Under the pieces are notes generated by a model. It did no database searches and was not told the DNA's origin. It worked only from the letters and a program-made list of their open reading frames with translations. Shown in pieces: positions 36,606 to 45,009 of a stretch of DNA of 64,000 bases. Every line of letters begins with the position of its first letter. Position 1 is the first letter of the stretch. The translations under genes and the position numbers were made by a program. Origin of the DNA: Spirosoma fluviale (GTDB taxonomy: Bacteria; Bacteroidota; Bacteroidia; Cytophagales; Spirosomataceae); NCBI GenBank assembly GCA_945901025.1, contig CAMDJW010000004.1, positions 91,098 through 155,097 of the forward strand, given 5' to 3'.

Positions 36606-37730
36606 TTACACGGATAATGCTTGGTCCAGGTCTTCCCACAGGTCGTCCACGTGTTCCAAACCGACCGACAAACGTAGTAAATTACCCGGAGTTTTGCTAT
36701 CAGGCCCTTCGATGGATCGGCGATGTTCTACCAAAGATTCCACTCCACCCAGGCTGGTGGCTTGTTGGAATAGCTTCAGTTTAGATGCGACCTTTCTCGC
36801 ATTTGCCACGTCTCCCTTAATTTGAATGGAGATCATTCCAGAAAATCCATGGGGCATTTGGCGCGTAGCGAGCTCATGCTGGGGATGTGAAATTAATCCA
36901 GGATAATGCACCTTTTCGATGGCAATATGTTTTTCTAATTTTTGGGCTAGGGTCAAAGCGGAGGCAGAATGTTCGCGCATGCGCAGGGGAAGTGTTTTTA
37001 GTCCTCGAGCTAATAGGTAACAATCCAAAGGATTTTGTGTGGCGCCCATCAGTATTTGGACACGTTTTAAGCGCGCCGACCAGTCGTTTTCTTCCTGCAT
37101 GATGATGGCTCCACCGAGTACATCCGAATGTCCACCGATGTATTTGGTGGTGGCATGCATGACGATGTCGGCGCCTAAAGTAATGGGGTTTTGTAAAATG
37201 GGTGTGGCGATGGTGTTATCGACGCCAACAAATATTCCATGCGAATGAGCTAGTGCGCATATGGCTTGAATGTCGGAAATTCCTAAGAGGGGATTGGCAG
37301 GAGTTTCGACCCAAATGAGTTTTGTATTGGGTTGGATTGCGCCCTTAATGGCCTCTAAATCTTCCATGTCCACTTGGGTCATTTGCAGTCCCCAGGGACC
37401 CATAATTTCCTCTGCTAATTTCATCGAGGCATAATAACCGACGGCAGGCATGAGGACATGGTCTCCTGATTTCATGCATTGAAAGACGGCAGAAACGGCG
37501 GCTAGGCCAGAGCCAAAAGCAAAGGCTTTGGCCCCGCCTTCTAGGACAGCTAATCCTTTTTCAAGGGCATCCCGATTAGGGTTTGAATTTCTGGAATACA
37601 TGTGCCCTTTGGGATAACTCCCATCGGCATCACGGGCAAAAGTGGTAGATAGGAAAATCGGCGTGGCGATTGCTCCGGCGGTCTCATCCACCAAGTTAGT
37701 CGCATGTATCGCTTGAGTTTCTTTTTTCAT
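36606..37730 (-). CDS. Cys/Met-metabolism PLP enzyme (cystathionine synthase/lyase type)
   Basis: Trans-sulfuration-family PLP enzyme. Conserved features are YSRNSNPNRDALE (phosphate-binding Tyr-Arg), AFGSGLAAVSAVF, DNTIATPILQNPITLGADIV with the PLP-pairing Asp, and TTKYIGGHSDV with the PLP lysine K196; SLGGVESLVEHR is the C-terminal substrate region. At 374 aa it is full length. Cystathionine gamma-synthase, gamma-lyase and O-acylhomoserine sulfhydrylase share these blocks, so the exact reaction is left open. It lies next to the sugar transferase without an obvious functional link. Confidence 0.9.
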   Translation of the reverse strand: MKKETQAIHATNLVDETAGAIATPIFLSTTFARDADGSYPKGHMYSRNSNPNRDALEKGLAVLEGGAKAFAFGSGLAAVSAVFQCMKSGDHVLMPAVGYYASMKLAEEIMGPWGLQMTQVDMEDLEAIKGAIQPNTKLIWVETPANPLLGISDIQAICALAHSHGIFVGVDNTIATPILQNPITLGADIVMHATTKYIGGHSDVLGGAIIMQEENDWSARLKRVQILMGATQNPLDCYLLARGLKTLPLRMREHSASALTLAQKLEKHIAIEKVHYPGLISHPQHELATRQMPHGFSGMISIQIKGDVANARKVASKLKLFQQATSLGGVESLVEHRRSIEGPDSKTPGNLLRLSVGLEHVDDLWEDLDQALSV

Positions 37731-37738
37731 CTTTTGAA

Positions 37739-37860
37739 CTTATTACTTATTACCTAATACCTCTTAACTAAATTTACCTATTACTTATTACCTCATACCT
37801 CTTACCTAAATTTACCTGTTACTTATTATCTAATACCTCTTAACTATTACCTAAATTTTT
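37739..37860. repeat. Heptamer array E with 38-bp tandem units
   Basis: The longest array fills the 120-bp gap between the PLP gene and lptB. It resolves into a 38-bp unit: copy 1 at 37741-37778, copy 2 at 37779-37816 (differing at two positions), and a third copy from 37817 with a 7-nt insertion. Each unit contains about five heptamer variants (TATTACT, TATTACC, TAATACC, TCTTAAC or TCTTACC) and ends in aaatttacc. Confidence 0.85.
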
Positions 37861-38579
37861 TTTAGCTTAAAATTCTTCCCCAAATAAACCCTCCTAACCT
37901 GCTCATCATCTGCTAATTCTTGGGGAGTTCCTGCCTTTAAAATCCTTCCCTCAAAAAGCAAATAAGCTCGGTCTGTGATGGATAAAGTTTCATCCACATT
38001 GTGATCGGTGATTAAGATGCCAATATTTCGGTATTTTAATTTGGCTACAATACTTTGGATTTCTTCTACGGCGATGGGATCCACACCCGCAAAGGGCTCG
38101 TCTAATAGGATGAATTTTGGGTCAACGGCCAAAGCACGGGCAATTTCAGTGCGCCGGCGTTCTCCTCCGGAAAGGACTTGGCCTAGGCTTTTTCGCACAT
38201 GGGTCAGGGAGAATTCTTCGAGGAGACTTTCGGTTTTTTCTTTCTGTTCTGATTTGGAAAGGGAAGTCATCTCAAGGACGGCAAGGATGTTTTCCTCTAC
38301 TGATAAAGTCCTAAAAACGGAGGCTTCTTGGGCCAAATAACCGATTCCCAAACGTGCCCGCTTGTACATAGGTAAACTAGTCACATCCAAATCATCTAAG
38401 TAAACTTTGCCTGAATTCGGTTTAACTAGACCTGTGGCAATATAAAAAGAAGTGGTTTTGCCGGCACCGTTGGGCCCCAACAAGCCCACAATTTCCCCTT
38501 GAGCTACTTGGTAGGAGATATGGTCATTCACCAATCGAGCCCCATATTTTTTAACCAGATTTTCTGTCCTAAGAATCAT
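37851..38579 (-). CDS. lptB: LPS export ABC transporter ATP-binding protein LptB
   Basis: Cytoplasmic ATPase that powers LPS extraction with LptFG. Walker A GPNGAGKT is at 35-42, the Q-loop region LAQEASVFR near 82-90, the signature LSGGE at 136-140, Walker B ILLDEP at 157-162 and an H-loop in ITDHNVDET. LptB-specific wording includes [24 protein letters not shown] and [22 protein letters not shown]. Full length at 242 aa. It stands alone between two heptamer arrays; an LptF/G-type permease is at 14.7-15.8 kb. Confidence 0.95.
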   Translation of the reverse strand: MILRTENLVKKYGARLVNDHISYQVAQGEIVGLLGPNGAGKTTSFYIATGLVKPNSGKVYLDDLDVTSLPMYKRARLGIGYLAQEASVFRTLSVEENILAVLEMTSLSKSEQKEKTESLLEEFSLTHVRKSLGQVLSGGERRRTEIARALAVDPKFILLDEPFAGVDPIAVEEIQSIVAKLKYRNIGILITDHNVDETLSITDRAYLLFEGRILKAGTPQELADDEQVRRVYLGKNFKLKKI

Positions 38580-38676
38580 GGGGTAAAAATAGGAAAATAT
38601 AACATGAGAGCAACTAAGACCAAAATCTTTTTAATTTATGATTTAGCATATTATCTACCATATAAAACGCAAAAGC

Positions 38677-38712
38677 TTATTACCTATTACCTCTTTTCAC
38701 CTCTTACCTAAT
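38677..38712. repeat. Heptamer array F
   Basis: cttatta-cctatta-cctctttt-cac-ctcttac-ctaatttc, upstream of lptB and downstream of nothing recognisable. It lies in the 270-bp gap before the winged-helix gene, which also holds a TAnnTTTG element at 38770. Confidence 0.65.
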
Positions 38713-38769
38713 TTCTTGTCCTTTAAATAAATTTTCACCAACAATTATCCAATTTTATTTTTAATTGCA

Positions 38770-38777
38770 TACTTTTG
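38770..38777 (+). promoter_or_regulatory. -7 promoter element (TACTTTTG) of the winged-helix regulator
   Basis: Exact TAnnTTTG match, about 73 nt upstream of the TTG start at 38851. Confidence 0.4.
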
Positions 38778-38850
38778 TTACTCAATATTGTATCAATTTG
38801 CTCCATACATCTGTGGGTCAAGATGGCGAAGCCGTTAATAAAGCATTCAT

Positions 38851-39387
38851 TTGGTTTTAGACAACATTTTTTCAGGAAAGATTCGGATAGCCTTGCTAAC
38901 CAAACTACTATTGAACCCAGCGAGTAAGGTTTACTTGAGGGGTTTGGAACGTGATTTAGGGGTGAGTAGTAATACGGTGAGAACAGAGTTGAATAAATTG
39001 CAGGACATGCATTGGATTGAGGCGCAGGAAGATTCTGAAAATACCAAAGTGAAAAATTATGTGGTCAACCAGGGGCATCCTATGTTCTTAACGCTTCGTG
39101 GAATTATCATGCAGTTTGTGGGCTTGGATCAAATCGTAGATCAAATCATTAAGAAACTGGGTAATTTAGATCAAGTGTATTTGACGGGGGACTTGGCTGA
39201 AGGCAAGAATTCTCCTTTTGTTGATTTAATCATCGTGGGAGAAGTGGATAAGCTGTATTTATATCAATTGATTGAAAAGGCAGAGCCATTGGTTCAGAAA
39301 AAGATTCGAGTAGGGGTTTATAAGGGTGAAGAATTTAAGGCTAATATTTTGGAAAGTGTAGGGGTATTTATGAAGTTGTGGAGCTAA
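38851..39387 (+). CDS. Winged-helix regulator with nucleotidyltransferase-like domain, glycan-locus type
   Basis: A 178-aa cytosolic protein, probably a DNA-binding regulator of the following polysaccharide locus. An ArsR/MarR-like winged HTH spans about 10-70 (LLNPASKVYLRGLERDLGVSSNTVRTELNKLQ). A compact alpha/beta domain at about 105-178 resembles small nucleotidyltransferase-fold partners seen in such genes. No ATG is available in this frame before codon 50: an in-frame TAA lies at 38839, so TTG at 38851 (MVLDNIFSGK) is taken as the start. In Bacteroidota similar genes often stand at the start of surface-glycan clusters. Confidence 0.75.
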   Translation: MVLDNIFSGKIRIALLTKLLLNPASKVYLRGLERDLGVSSNTVRTELNKLQDMHWIEAQEDSENTKVKNYVVNQGHPMFLTLRGIIMQFVGLDQIVDQIIKKLGNLDQVYLTGDLAEGKNSPFVDLIIVGEVDKLYLYQLIEKAEPLVQKKIRVGVYKGEEFKANILESVGVFMKLWS

Positions 39388-39441
39388 TTAAAACTAAGTA
39401 TTAGTGTGGTCCAGACGTCCAAATAGTATTTACAGATATTC

Positions 39442-39466
39442 GTAAATCATTAATTCATTGATTTAC
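39442..39466. promoter_or_regulatory. Inverted repeat, candidate operator before the pse locus
   Basis: gtaaatca and tgatttac, 8-bp arms separated by 9 nt, about 26 nt upstream of the promoter element at 39493. A further tta-aatca half-site follows at about 39471. The winged-helix protein encoded just upstream is a possible ligand. Confidence 0.35.
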
Positions 39467-39492
39467 AGCGTTAAATCATTTTGTACATTTCC

Positions 39493-39500
39493 TAGATTTG
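39493..39500 (+). promoter_or_regulatory. -7 promoter element (TAGATTTG) of the polysaccharide locus
   Basis: Exact TAnnTTTG match, 78 nt upstream of the pseB ATG, giving a leader of about 70 nt. No other strong promoter is seen until about 53.4 kb. Confidence 0.5.
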
Positions 39501-39578
39501 AATAAAAATTAGAAACAAAGAGTGTGTTGGTGTGCAGTTTAGTGTGCATTATTTTATAATTCAACTTAATATTTTTGT

Positions 39579-40577
39579 ATGTTAAAAAATTCTTCAATTC
39601 TTATTACCGGTGGTACAGGATCATTTGGTAACACTTTTGTCCCAATGACTCTTGAAAAATATAATCCCCAAAGAATAGTAATTTATTCGAGAGATGAAAT
39701 GAAACAATGGGAAATGGCTCAAAAATTTGCAAATGATCCTAGAGTTAAATTTGTCATTGGAGATGTTAGAGACAGAGATAGATTATCCCGCTGTTTGGAT
39801 GGAATCGATTTTGTTGTTCATGCTGCAGCAACAAAAATAGTTCCTACTGCTGAATATAATCCATTTGAGTGTATTAAGACAAATATTAATGGAGCGATGA
39901 ATTTAGTCGACTCGTGTATTGAAAGTCGAATTAAAAAAGTTGTTGCATTGTCTACTGATAAAGCAAGTAATCCAATTAATTTATATGGAGCTACTAAATT
40001 AGCGTCTGATAAATTATTTGTTGCGGCAAATTCAAATGTAAATCAAAATCAGACAACCTTTTCGGTTGTTCGCTATGGTAATGTAATGGGATCTCGCGGT
40101 TCAGTAATTCCATTTTTTAGCAAATTGGTTGGTAGCGGAGAACTACCAATTACAGATCCTCGTATGACTCGTTTTATGATTACTTTGGAAGAGGGAGTGA
40201 AATTAGTTTGGAAAGCGTTCGACGATATGTTGGGCGGAGAAATATATGTAAAAAAGATTCCGTCTATGACCATTGGTGATATAGCTAAAGCTGTTGACCC
40301 TAAAGCAGAACAGAAAATTATTGGTATTCGTCCAGGCGAAAAAATTCATGAACAAATGATTGGAGTCGAGGATGCTCCTCATACGTTTGAATATGATTCT
40401 TATTATAAAATTTTACCTGCAATTCATAATTGGTCATCAGATCCGTTACGAATAAAAGAGGGTAAGCCTGTATCAGATGATTTTACATATTCATCAGATA
40501 ATAACTCTGAATGGATGTCAGTAAATGAGTTAGAAGAGTGGATTAAAAAAAATAAACTTAAAATAGGTCAAATATAA
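39579..40577 (+). CDS. pseB: UDP-N-acetylglucosamine 4,6-dehydratase (inverting), pseudaminic acid pathway
   Basis: First enzyme of pseudaminic acid synthesis: converts UDP-GlcNAc to the 4-keto-6-deoxy-L-ido sugar. Short soluble form without the membrane part of FlaA1-type dehydratases. The NAD motif GGTGSFG is at 11-17, STDKAS at 125-130 and YGATK at 136-140; HAAATKIVPTAEYNPFECIKTNI matches PseB closely. It is 332 aa, full length. It ends by sharing one base with the next gene, and all downstream genes run the same way. Confidence 0.93.
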   Translation: MLKNSSILITGGTGSFGNTFVPMTLEKYNPQRIVIYSRDEMKQWEMAQKFANDPRVKFVIGDVRDRDRLSRCLDGIDFVVHAAATKIVPTAEYNPFECIKTNINGAMNLVDSCIESRIKKVVALSTDKASNPINLYGATKLASDKLFVAANSNVNQNQTTFSVVRYGNVMGSRGSVIPFFSKLVGSGELPITDPRMTRFMITLEEGVKLVWKAFDDMLGGEIYVKKIPSMTIGDIAKAVDPKAEQKIIGIRPGEKIHEQMIGVEDAPHTFEYDSYYKILPAIHNWSSDPLRIKEGKPVSDDFTYSSDNNSEWMSVNELEEWIKKNKLKIGQI

Positions 40578-41497
40578 TGAGTCAAAAACCTTCCATTTTA
40601 TTAACTGGAGGATCAGGACTATTAGCAGTAAATTGGTTTTATTCCAAGAAGAGTGATTTTATTATATATTTAGGATTAAACGAAAGACAAATCCATCCGC
40701 ACGGGGGTCATATTCTCTTTCTTGACTTTACTTCAGAGCAAAATTTGTTGAAACAAGTGGAGTCAATATCTCCTAGCATGGTTATACATACTGCAGGATT
40801 AACTAATGTAGAAAAATGCGAAGATAATCCAGAACTAGCTGTTTCTGTTAATGTTGAATTATCTAGTATTGTTGCTAAAGTTTCTAGAAAATTGGATATT
40901 CCTTTGGTGCACATTTCTACTGATCATCTTTTTAGTGGGATATCTTCTTTAGTGCAAGAAGATGAGCCAATTAACGCTATCAATGTGTATGGAAGAACAA
41001 AAGCACAGGCAGAAAATGCGGTTATTAAAATTAACCCCAATGCATTAATTATACGTACGAATTTTTACGGATGGGGAACTTCCTATCGCAAATCATTTAG
41101 TGATCAAATTATCCAATCCTTGCGGAGTCATAAAGCGCTTCATTTATTTGAAGATGTATATTTCACTCCTATTTTTGTTGGCAGTTTGATTCAAACCGTA
41201 CATGACTTATTGGATAAAAATGCCAAGGGCATTTTTCATGTCGTGAGTGATGACAGGATTTCAAAATATGAATTTGGAGTATTGATTGCGGAAGAATTTG
41301 GTTTGGATAAATCACTTATACATAAAAGTACTTTACAATCCCAAGCTAAATTGATGAAACGACCATTAGATATGAGTTTATCTAATCGAAAAGTCCGGGA
41401 ATATCTAGGGAGAAATTTAGGCACAGTTAAACAGCATATTGTTCTATTACATAAGCAAGAGGTTGAAAGTAAAATTCAAGAAATTCAATTATTATGA
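40577..41497 (+). CDS. RmlD-like NAD(P)-dependent sugar reductase
   Basis: SDR of the dTDP-4-dehydrorhamnose-reductase family; probably reduces or epimerises a keto-sugar in this pathway. The N-terminal nucleotide motif is TGGSGLLA, ISTDHLFSG is near 115, NVYGRTKAQAE is the Tyr-Lys active site, and FYTP-like DVYFTPIFVG follows. At 306 aa it is normal for RmlD. It overlaps pseC by 4 nt. It is not part of the standard six-step Pse pathway, so it may create a variant sugar. Confidence 0.85.
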   Translation: MSQKPSILLTGGSGLLAVNWFYSKKSDFIIYLGLNERQIHPHGGHILFLDFTSEQNLLKQVESISPSMVIHTAGLTNVEKCEDNPELAVSVNVELSSIVAKVSRKLDIPLVHISTDHLFSGISSLVQEDEPINAINVYGRTKAQAENAVIKINPNALIIRTNFYGWGTSYRKSFSDQIIQSLRSHKALHLFEDVYFTPIFVGSLIQTVHDLLDKNAKGIFHVVSDDRISKYEFGVLIAEEFGLDKSLIHKSTLQSQAKLMKRPLDMSLSNRKVREYLGRNLGTVKQHIVLLHKQEVESKIQEIQLL

Positions 41498-42666
41498 TAC
41501 CATATGGACGCCAAGATATATCCGAAGCGGATATACAAGCAGTAGTTGATGTACTTAAATCTGATTTTCTTACGCAAGGACCTGCCGTACCTGCCTTTGA
41601 AAAAGCAGTAGCCAATTACTGTGATGTTCAATATACTTTTGCAGTAAATAGTGCGACTAGTGCTCTACATATTGCTTGTTTGGCTTTAGGCGTTGGAAAA
41701 GGAGATTTGGTTTGGACTAGCCCGATTACATTTGTTGCATCTGCTAACTGTGCCCTTTATTGTGGAGCAGATGTGGATTTTGTGGATATCGATGCTGCTA
41801 CATATAACATGTCAGTAAGTGTTTTAGAAGAGAAATTGGTTAATGCAGAAAGAATTGGACGTTTACCCAAGGTTGTTATTCCTGTTCACTTGGCTGGTCA
41901 ATCATGTGAAATGGACAAAATTCATGCCTTAGGACAAAAGTACGGGTTTAGGATCATTGAAGACGCCTCTCATGCCATTGGAGGCAAGTATAAAGGAAAA
42001 TCAATTGGCGGATGTCAATATTCCGATATCACTGTATTTAGTTTTCATCCAGTGAAAATTATTACTACTGGCGAAGGCGGTATGTGTCTTACGAATGATC
42101 CAAAATTAGCCATTTCTTTAAATCGCTACAGAAGTCATGGTATTGTTAGGCAAGCTAGTGAAATGACGCATGCGCCTGATGGTCCGTGGTATTATCAACA
42201 AATTGATTTGGGGTATAATTATCGAATGACGGATATTCAGGCAGCATTAGGCCTAAGCCAGATGAACCGCCTGGATGAATTTGTTGCAGCTAGGCACGCT
42301 ATTGCTACACGTTATAACGAGTTATTGAAAGAAGATTGGATTGAGCTACCTTGGCAGCATCCTGATACCTATTCTGGATTGCATTTGTATATCATTCGTT
42401 TAAAGAAAAATAAACAGGGAATATCTCATCGTCAACTTTTCGAAAAACTAAGAACCGCAGGCATACTTGTAAACCTTCATTATATTCCAGTATATTTACA
42501 TCCCTATTATGAAGCAATAGGTTATGATCGCAATGAGTTTCCTCAATCGGAATCTTATTATTCGGAAGCTATTAGCATTCCGATGTTTACCACATTGACT
42601 GATAGAGAGCAACAATTTGTTGTGGACGCGATTAAAAAGCCTTCTGGCTTCCAAAATTTGTTTTAA
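41494..42666 (+). CDS. pseC: UDP-4-keto-6-deoxy-AltNAc aminotransferase
   Basis: PLP aminotransferase that installs the C4 amino group on the PseB product. DegT/DnrJ family. FAVNSATSALHIACLALGVGKGD and HLAGQSCEM are conserved, D157-ASHAIGG holds the PLP-pairing Asp, and VFSFHPVKIITTGEGG holds the PLP lysine K188. A C-terminal LYIIRLKKNKQGISHRQLFEKL is PseC-like. Full length at 390 aa. It sits two genes after pseB with a 4-nt overlap to the RmlD-like gene. Confidence 0.94.
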   Translation: MIPYGRQDISEADIQAVVDVLKSDFLTQGPAVPAFEKAVANYCDVQYTFAVNSATSALHIACLALGVGKGDLVWTSPITFVASANCALYCGADVDFVDIDAATYNMSVSVLEEKLVNAERIGRLPKVVIPVHLAGQSCEMDKIHALGQKYGFRIIEDASHAIGGKYKGKSIGGCQYSDITVFSFHPVKIITTGEGGMCLTNDPKLAISLNRYRSHGIVRQASEMTHAPDGPWYYQQIDLGYNYRMTDIQAALGLSQMNRLDEFVAARHAIATRYNELLKEDWIELPWQHPDTYSGLHLYIIRLKKNKQGISHRQLFEKLRTAGILVNLHYIPVYLHPYYEAIGYDRNEFPQSESYYSEAISIPMFTTLTDREQQFVVDAIKKPSGFQNLF

Positions 42667-42670
42667 GTAA

Positions 42671-43561
42671 ATGAATAATTTTGAAAAAATCTGCCTAGGA
42701 ACTGCACAGTTTGGTTCCTCTTACGGTTTAACGAATAAAAATAAAGAATTATCTGTAGAAGAAATTGGTAAAATTTTAAGGTTAGCAGAAGATAACGGAA
42801 TATCATTTCTTGATACAGCACCTACTTATGGTAATGCTGAACTTAAATTAGGAAATTTGGAGTTGAGGAGTTGGAATATAGTAACCAAAGTTAAAACAGG
42901 TAATACTATTTCTATAAAGGATTCTTTTTCTAGAAGTGTAGAGGACTCTCTTGACAGACTCAAAATTGATAATTTATACGCTGTACTAATACACAATCCA
43001 AAATTATTTTTTGATCCTAAAATTAATAATTTGTTGAATCAGCTTTCTGAATTAAAGGCAAAAGGGTTAATAAAAAAAATAGGAGTTTCGGTATATGACA
43101 GTTTGGAGGTAGATTTTATTTTAGGGAATTTTGATGTAGATATAATTCAAATACCATTCAACATTATTGATGGGCGATTGGTAGAAAATAATACGTTGGA
43201 TAAGTTAAAAAGAAGAAATATTGAAGTACATGCAAGGTCTATATATTTGCAAGGTTTATTATTAATGGATATCAAAGATCAGATCCAACAATTTGGTAAT
43301 TGGAAATCGCTTTGGAATTTGTTTAATTCATTTTGCCTTGATAATAAAATTACGCCATTAGAAGTATGTTTAAGATATGTTCTTCAAAATCCAAAAATTG
43401 ATCGAGTTATTTTAGGAATAGATAACTATTCACAACTCGAAGAAACAGTTAAAGCTGCGACTGGTGGGACCGTGAATGTCCCAAATGAATTAATTTCGTT
43501 AGACAATAATTTGTGTAATCCTTTAAACTGGGAAATGTATGCTCACTTACGGCTTTCTTGA
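42671..43561 (+). CDS. Aldo/keto reductase, glycan locus
   Basis: TIM-barrel oxidoreductase of the aldo/keto reductase superfamily, second in the window but not close to the one at 17.3 kb. Features: LGTAQFGSSYGLTNK at the start, FLDTAPTYGNAELKLG with the catalytic Asp-Tyr, VTKVK for the Lys, and LIHNP for the His region. AKR genes recur in nonulosonate and other sugar loci. It overlaps the next gene by 23 nt. The reaction is unknown. Confidence 0.85.
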   Translation: MNNFEKICLGTAQFGSSYGLTNKNKELSVEEIGKILRLAEDNGISFLDTAPTYGNAELKLGNLELRSWNIVTKVKTGNTISIKDSFSRSVEDSLDRLKIDNLYAVLIHNPKLFFDPKINNLLNQLSELKAKGLIKKIGVSVYDSLEVDFILGNFDVDIIQIPFNIIDGRLVENNTLDKLKRRNIEVHARSIYLQGLLLMDIKDQIQQFGNWKSLWNLFNSFCLDNKITPLEVCLRYVLQNPKIDRVILGIDNYSQLEETVKAATGGTVNVPNELISLDNNLCNPLNWEMYAHLRLS

Positions 43562-44216
43562 AGATATTGAAATAGAAATAAGTAAAAGATTGTTGGCTCT
43601 TGAAAATCCAGAGTCTGAAAAGTTTTCCGAATCACTTTGGGAGCTGGGTATGAATGAGATATCAATTGATGATCAGGAACAATTGAGAAAAGTTTTTTCT
43701 TTCGCAGCATCGATTGAATATCATCATGTCGGTTTGAGTCCAAAAGCATACCTAGCACATCCGACAAGAGTTGCAGGAATGACATTATTTCTTTCTCCAA
43801 ATTCAGAAAAAAAACTTTTAGGTACCATTGCATTACTTCATAATGTATTAGAGGTTTCTTCTGTTAGTTTTAATCAACTCAAAGAAGAAACCGGACACGA
43901 TGTTGCTGAATCAATCCAAATACTTACTGTTAGTAGAGATTTTCAAGAAAATACAGATTATTTAAATAAATATTATAAGTCCATTGAATTAACTCCTCAC
44001 TATTTATCCGTGGTTAAAATAATAGATAAACTCGATAATTTATTTATACTGGGCTTAAATCCAGATGAAGAAGTGAGGAAGAGATATTTGAATGAAATAA
44101 GTAATTATATTTTACCTTTAGTAAAACAATTTTTACCGCAACTTGCTAATTATTTTGAAAACTTGGTGCTATTTAACCAAGCCAATGGAATGATTGATAA
44201 AAAAAAATATTTATAA
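43539..44216 (+). CDS. RelA/SpoT-like HD-domain protein with altered HD pair
   Basis: A 225-aa protein that aligns by eye with SpoT/MESH1-type phosphohydrolase domains: the first histidine in AHPTRVAG (H74), ALLHNVLEVSSVSFNQLKEETGHDVAESIQILT (H101-N102) and KIIDKLDNLF near 168. In working enzymes the second motif is HD, here HN, and the usual Arg-rich N-terminal region is absent. It may therefore be an inactive binding or regulatory domain, or a hydrolase with altered metal use. Its place inside a sugar operon suggests action on a nucleotide sugar or phosphate. Overlaps the AKR gene by 23 nt. Confidence 0.65.
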   Translation: MLTYGFLEDIEIEISKRLLALENPESEKFSESLWELGMNEISIDDQEQLRKVFSFAASIEYHHVGLSPKAYLAHPTRVAGMTLFLSPNSEKKLLGTIALLHNVLEVSSVSFNQLKEETGHDVAESIQILTVSRDFQENTDYLNKYYKSIELTPHYLSVVKIIDKLDNLFILGLNPDEEVRKRYLNEISNYILPLVKQFLPQLANYFENLVLFNQANGMIDKKKYL

Positions 44217-44217
44217 G

Positions 44218-45009
44218 ATGAATCTTGGATTGAATAACAAAATAGCTGTAGTTACAGGCGCTAGTAAAGGAATGGGTAAATCTATTGCTTACTCTTTGGC
44301 AAGTGAAGGAGTTAAAGTCTTATTGGTAGCAAGAAACCTTGATTTGTTAAAATCTGAAGTACATAGTTTATTAGAATTGGGTTATTCAGCAGCTTATTTA
44401 CAAGGAGATGTCTCTGATTTAGATTTGCCAAATCTAGTTTTGGAGTTTATAAAAAAAGAGTGGAACAGTTCTCCTGATATACTCATTAATAATGCTGGTG
44501 GTCCTCCTCCTGGTTCAATTTTGAATCATAGTGATCAAATTTGGGACGCAGCCATACAACTGAATCTTATGAGTGTAATTAGGTTTACAAGGGCTATGCT
44601 ACCTTATATGAAAGAAAAAAAATGGGGGCGAATTGTTTCTATCACATCTACTGTTGCAAAAGAACCTTCTCCAACCATGGTTTTATCGGCCACTTTACGT
44701 GCTGGTGTTTCAGCCTTTACAAAAGCTGTTTCTTCTGAATATGCAGTAGATAATATTACACTAAATGTAATTTGTCCTGGTGGAGTTTTAACTGATAGGT
44801 TGTCTTCGCTTTTAAAACAAAATGCAGAAACAACAAATCGTAATTATGATGAAATATTATCTGAAAGTCAGAATATGATTCCTGCCAAACGCTTTGCAAA
44901 TCCAGATGAAATCGCTAACACCGTAACTTTTCTTTGTTCAGAGGCTGGAAGCTATATAACAGGAACAAGTATCATGGTCGATGGAGGTTTGACAAAAAGC
45001 TATTTTTAA
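44218..45009 (+). CDS. FabG-like short-chain dehydrogenase with unusual active site
   Basis: SDR oxidoreductase, 263 aa from the ATG at 44218 (MNLGLNNKIAVVTGASKGMGKS); the longer ATG at 44194 overlaps the HD gene. TGASKGMG at 13-20 binds NAD(P). INNAGGPPPG and ITSTVAKEP with the catalytic-type Ser are present. Where YxxxK should stand, the protein reads LSATLRAGVSAFTKAVSSEYA, so the Tyr-Lys pair is replaced. A subgroup of SDRs keeps this SNxLR-like form. The substrate is unknown; a keto-sugar in this pathway is likely. Confidence 0.82.
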   Translation: MNLGLNNKIAVVTGASKGMGKSIAYSLASEGVKVLLVARNLDLLKSEVHSLLELGYSAAYLQGDVSDLDLPNLVLEFIKKEWNSSPDILINNAGGPPPGSILNHSDQIWDAAIQLNLMSVIRFTRAMLPYMKEKKWGRIVSITSTVAKEPSPTMVLSATLRAGVSAFTKAVSSEYAVDNITLNVICPGGVLTDRLSSLLKQNAETTNRNYDEILSESQNMIPAKRFANPDEIANTVTFLCSEAGSYITGTSIMVDGGLTKSYF

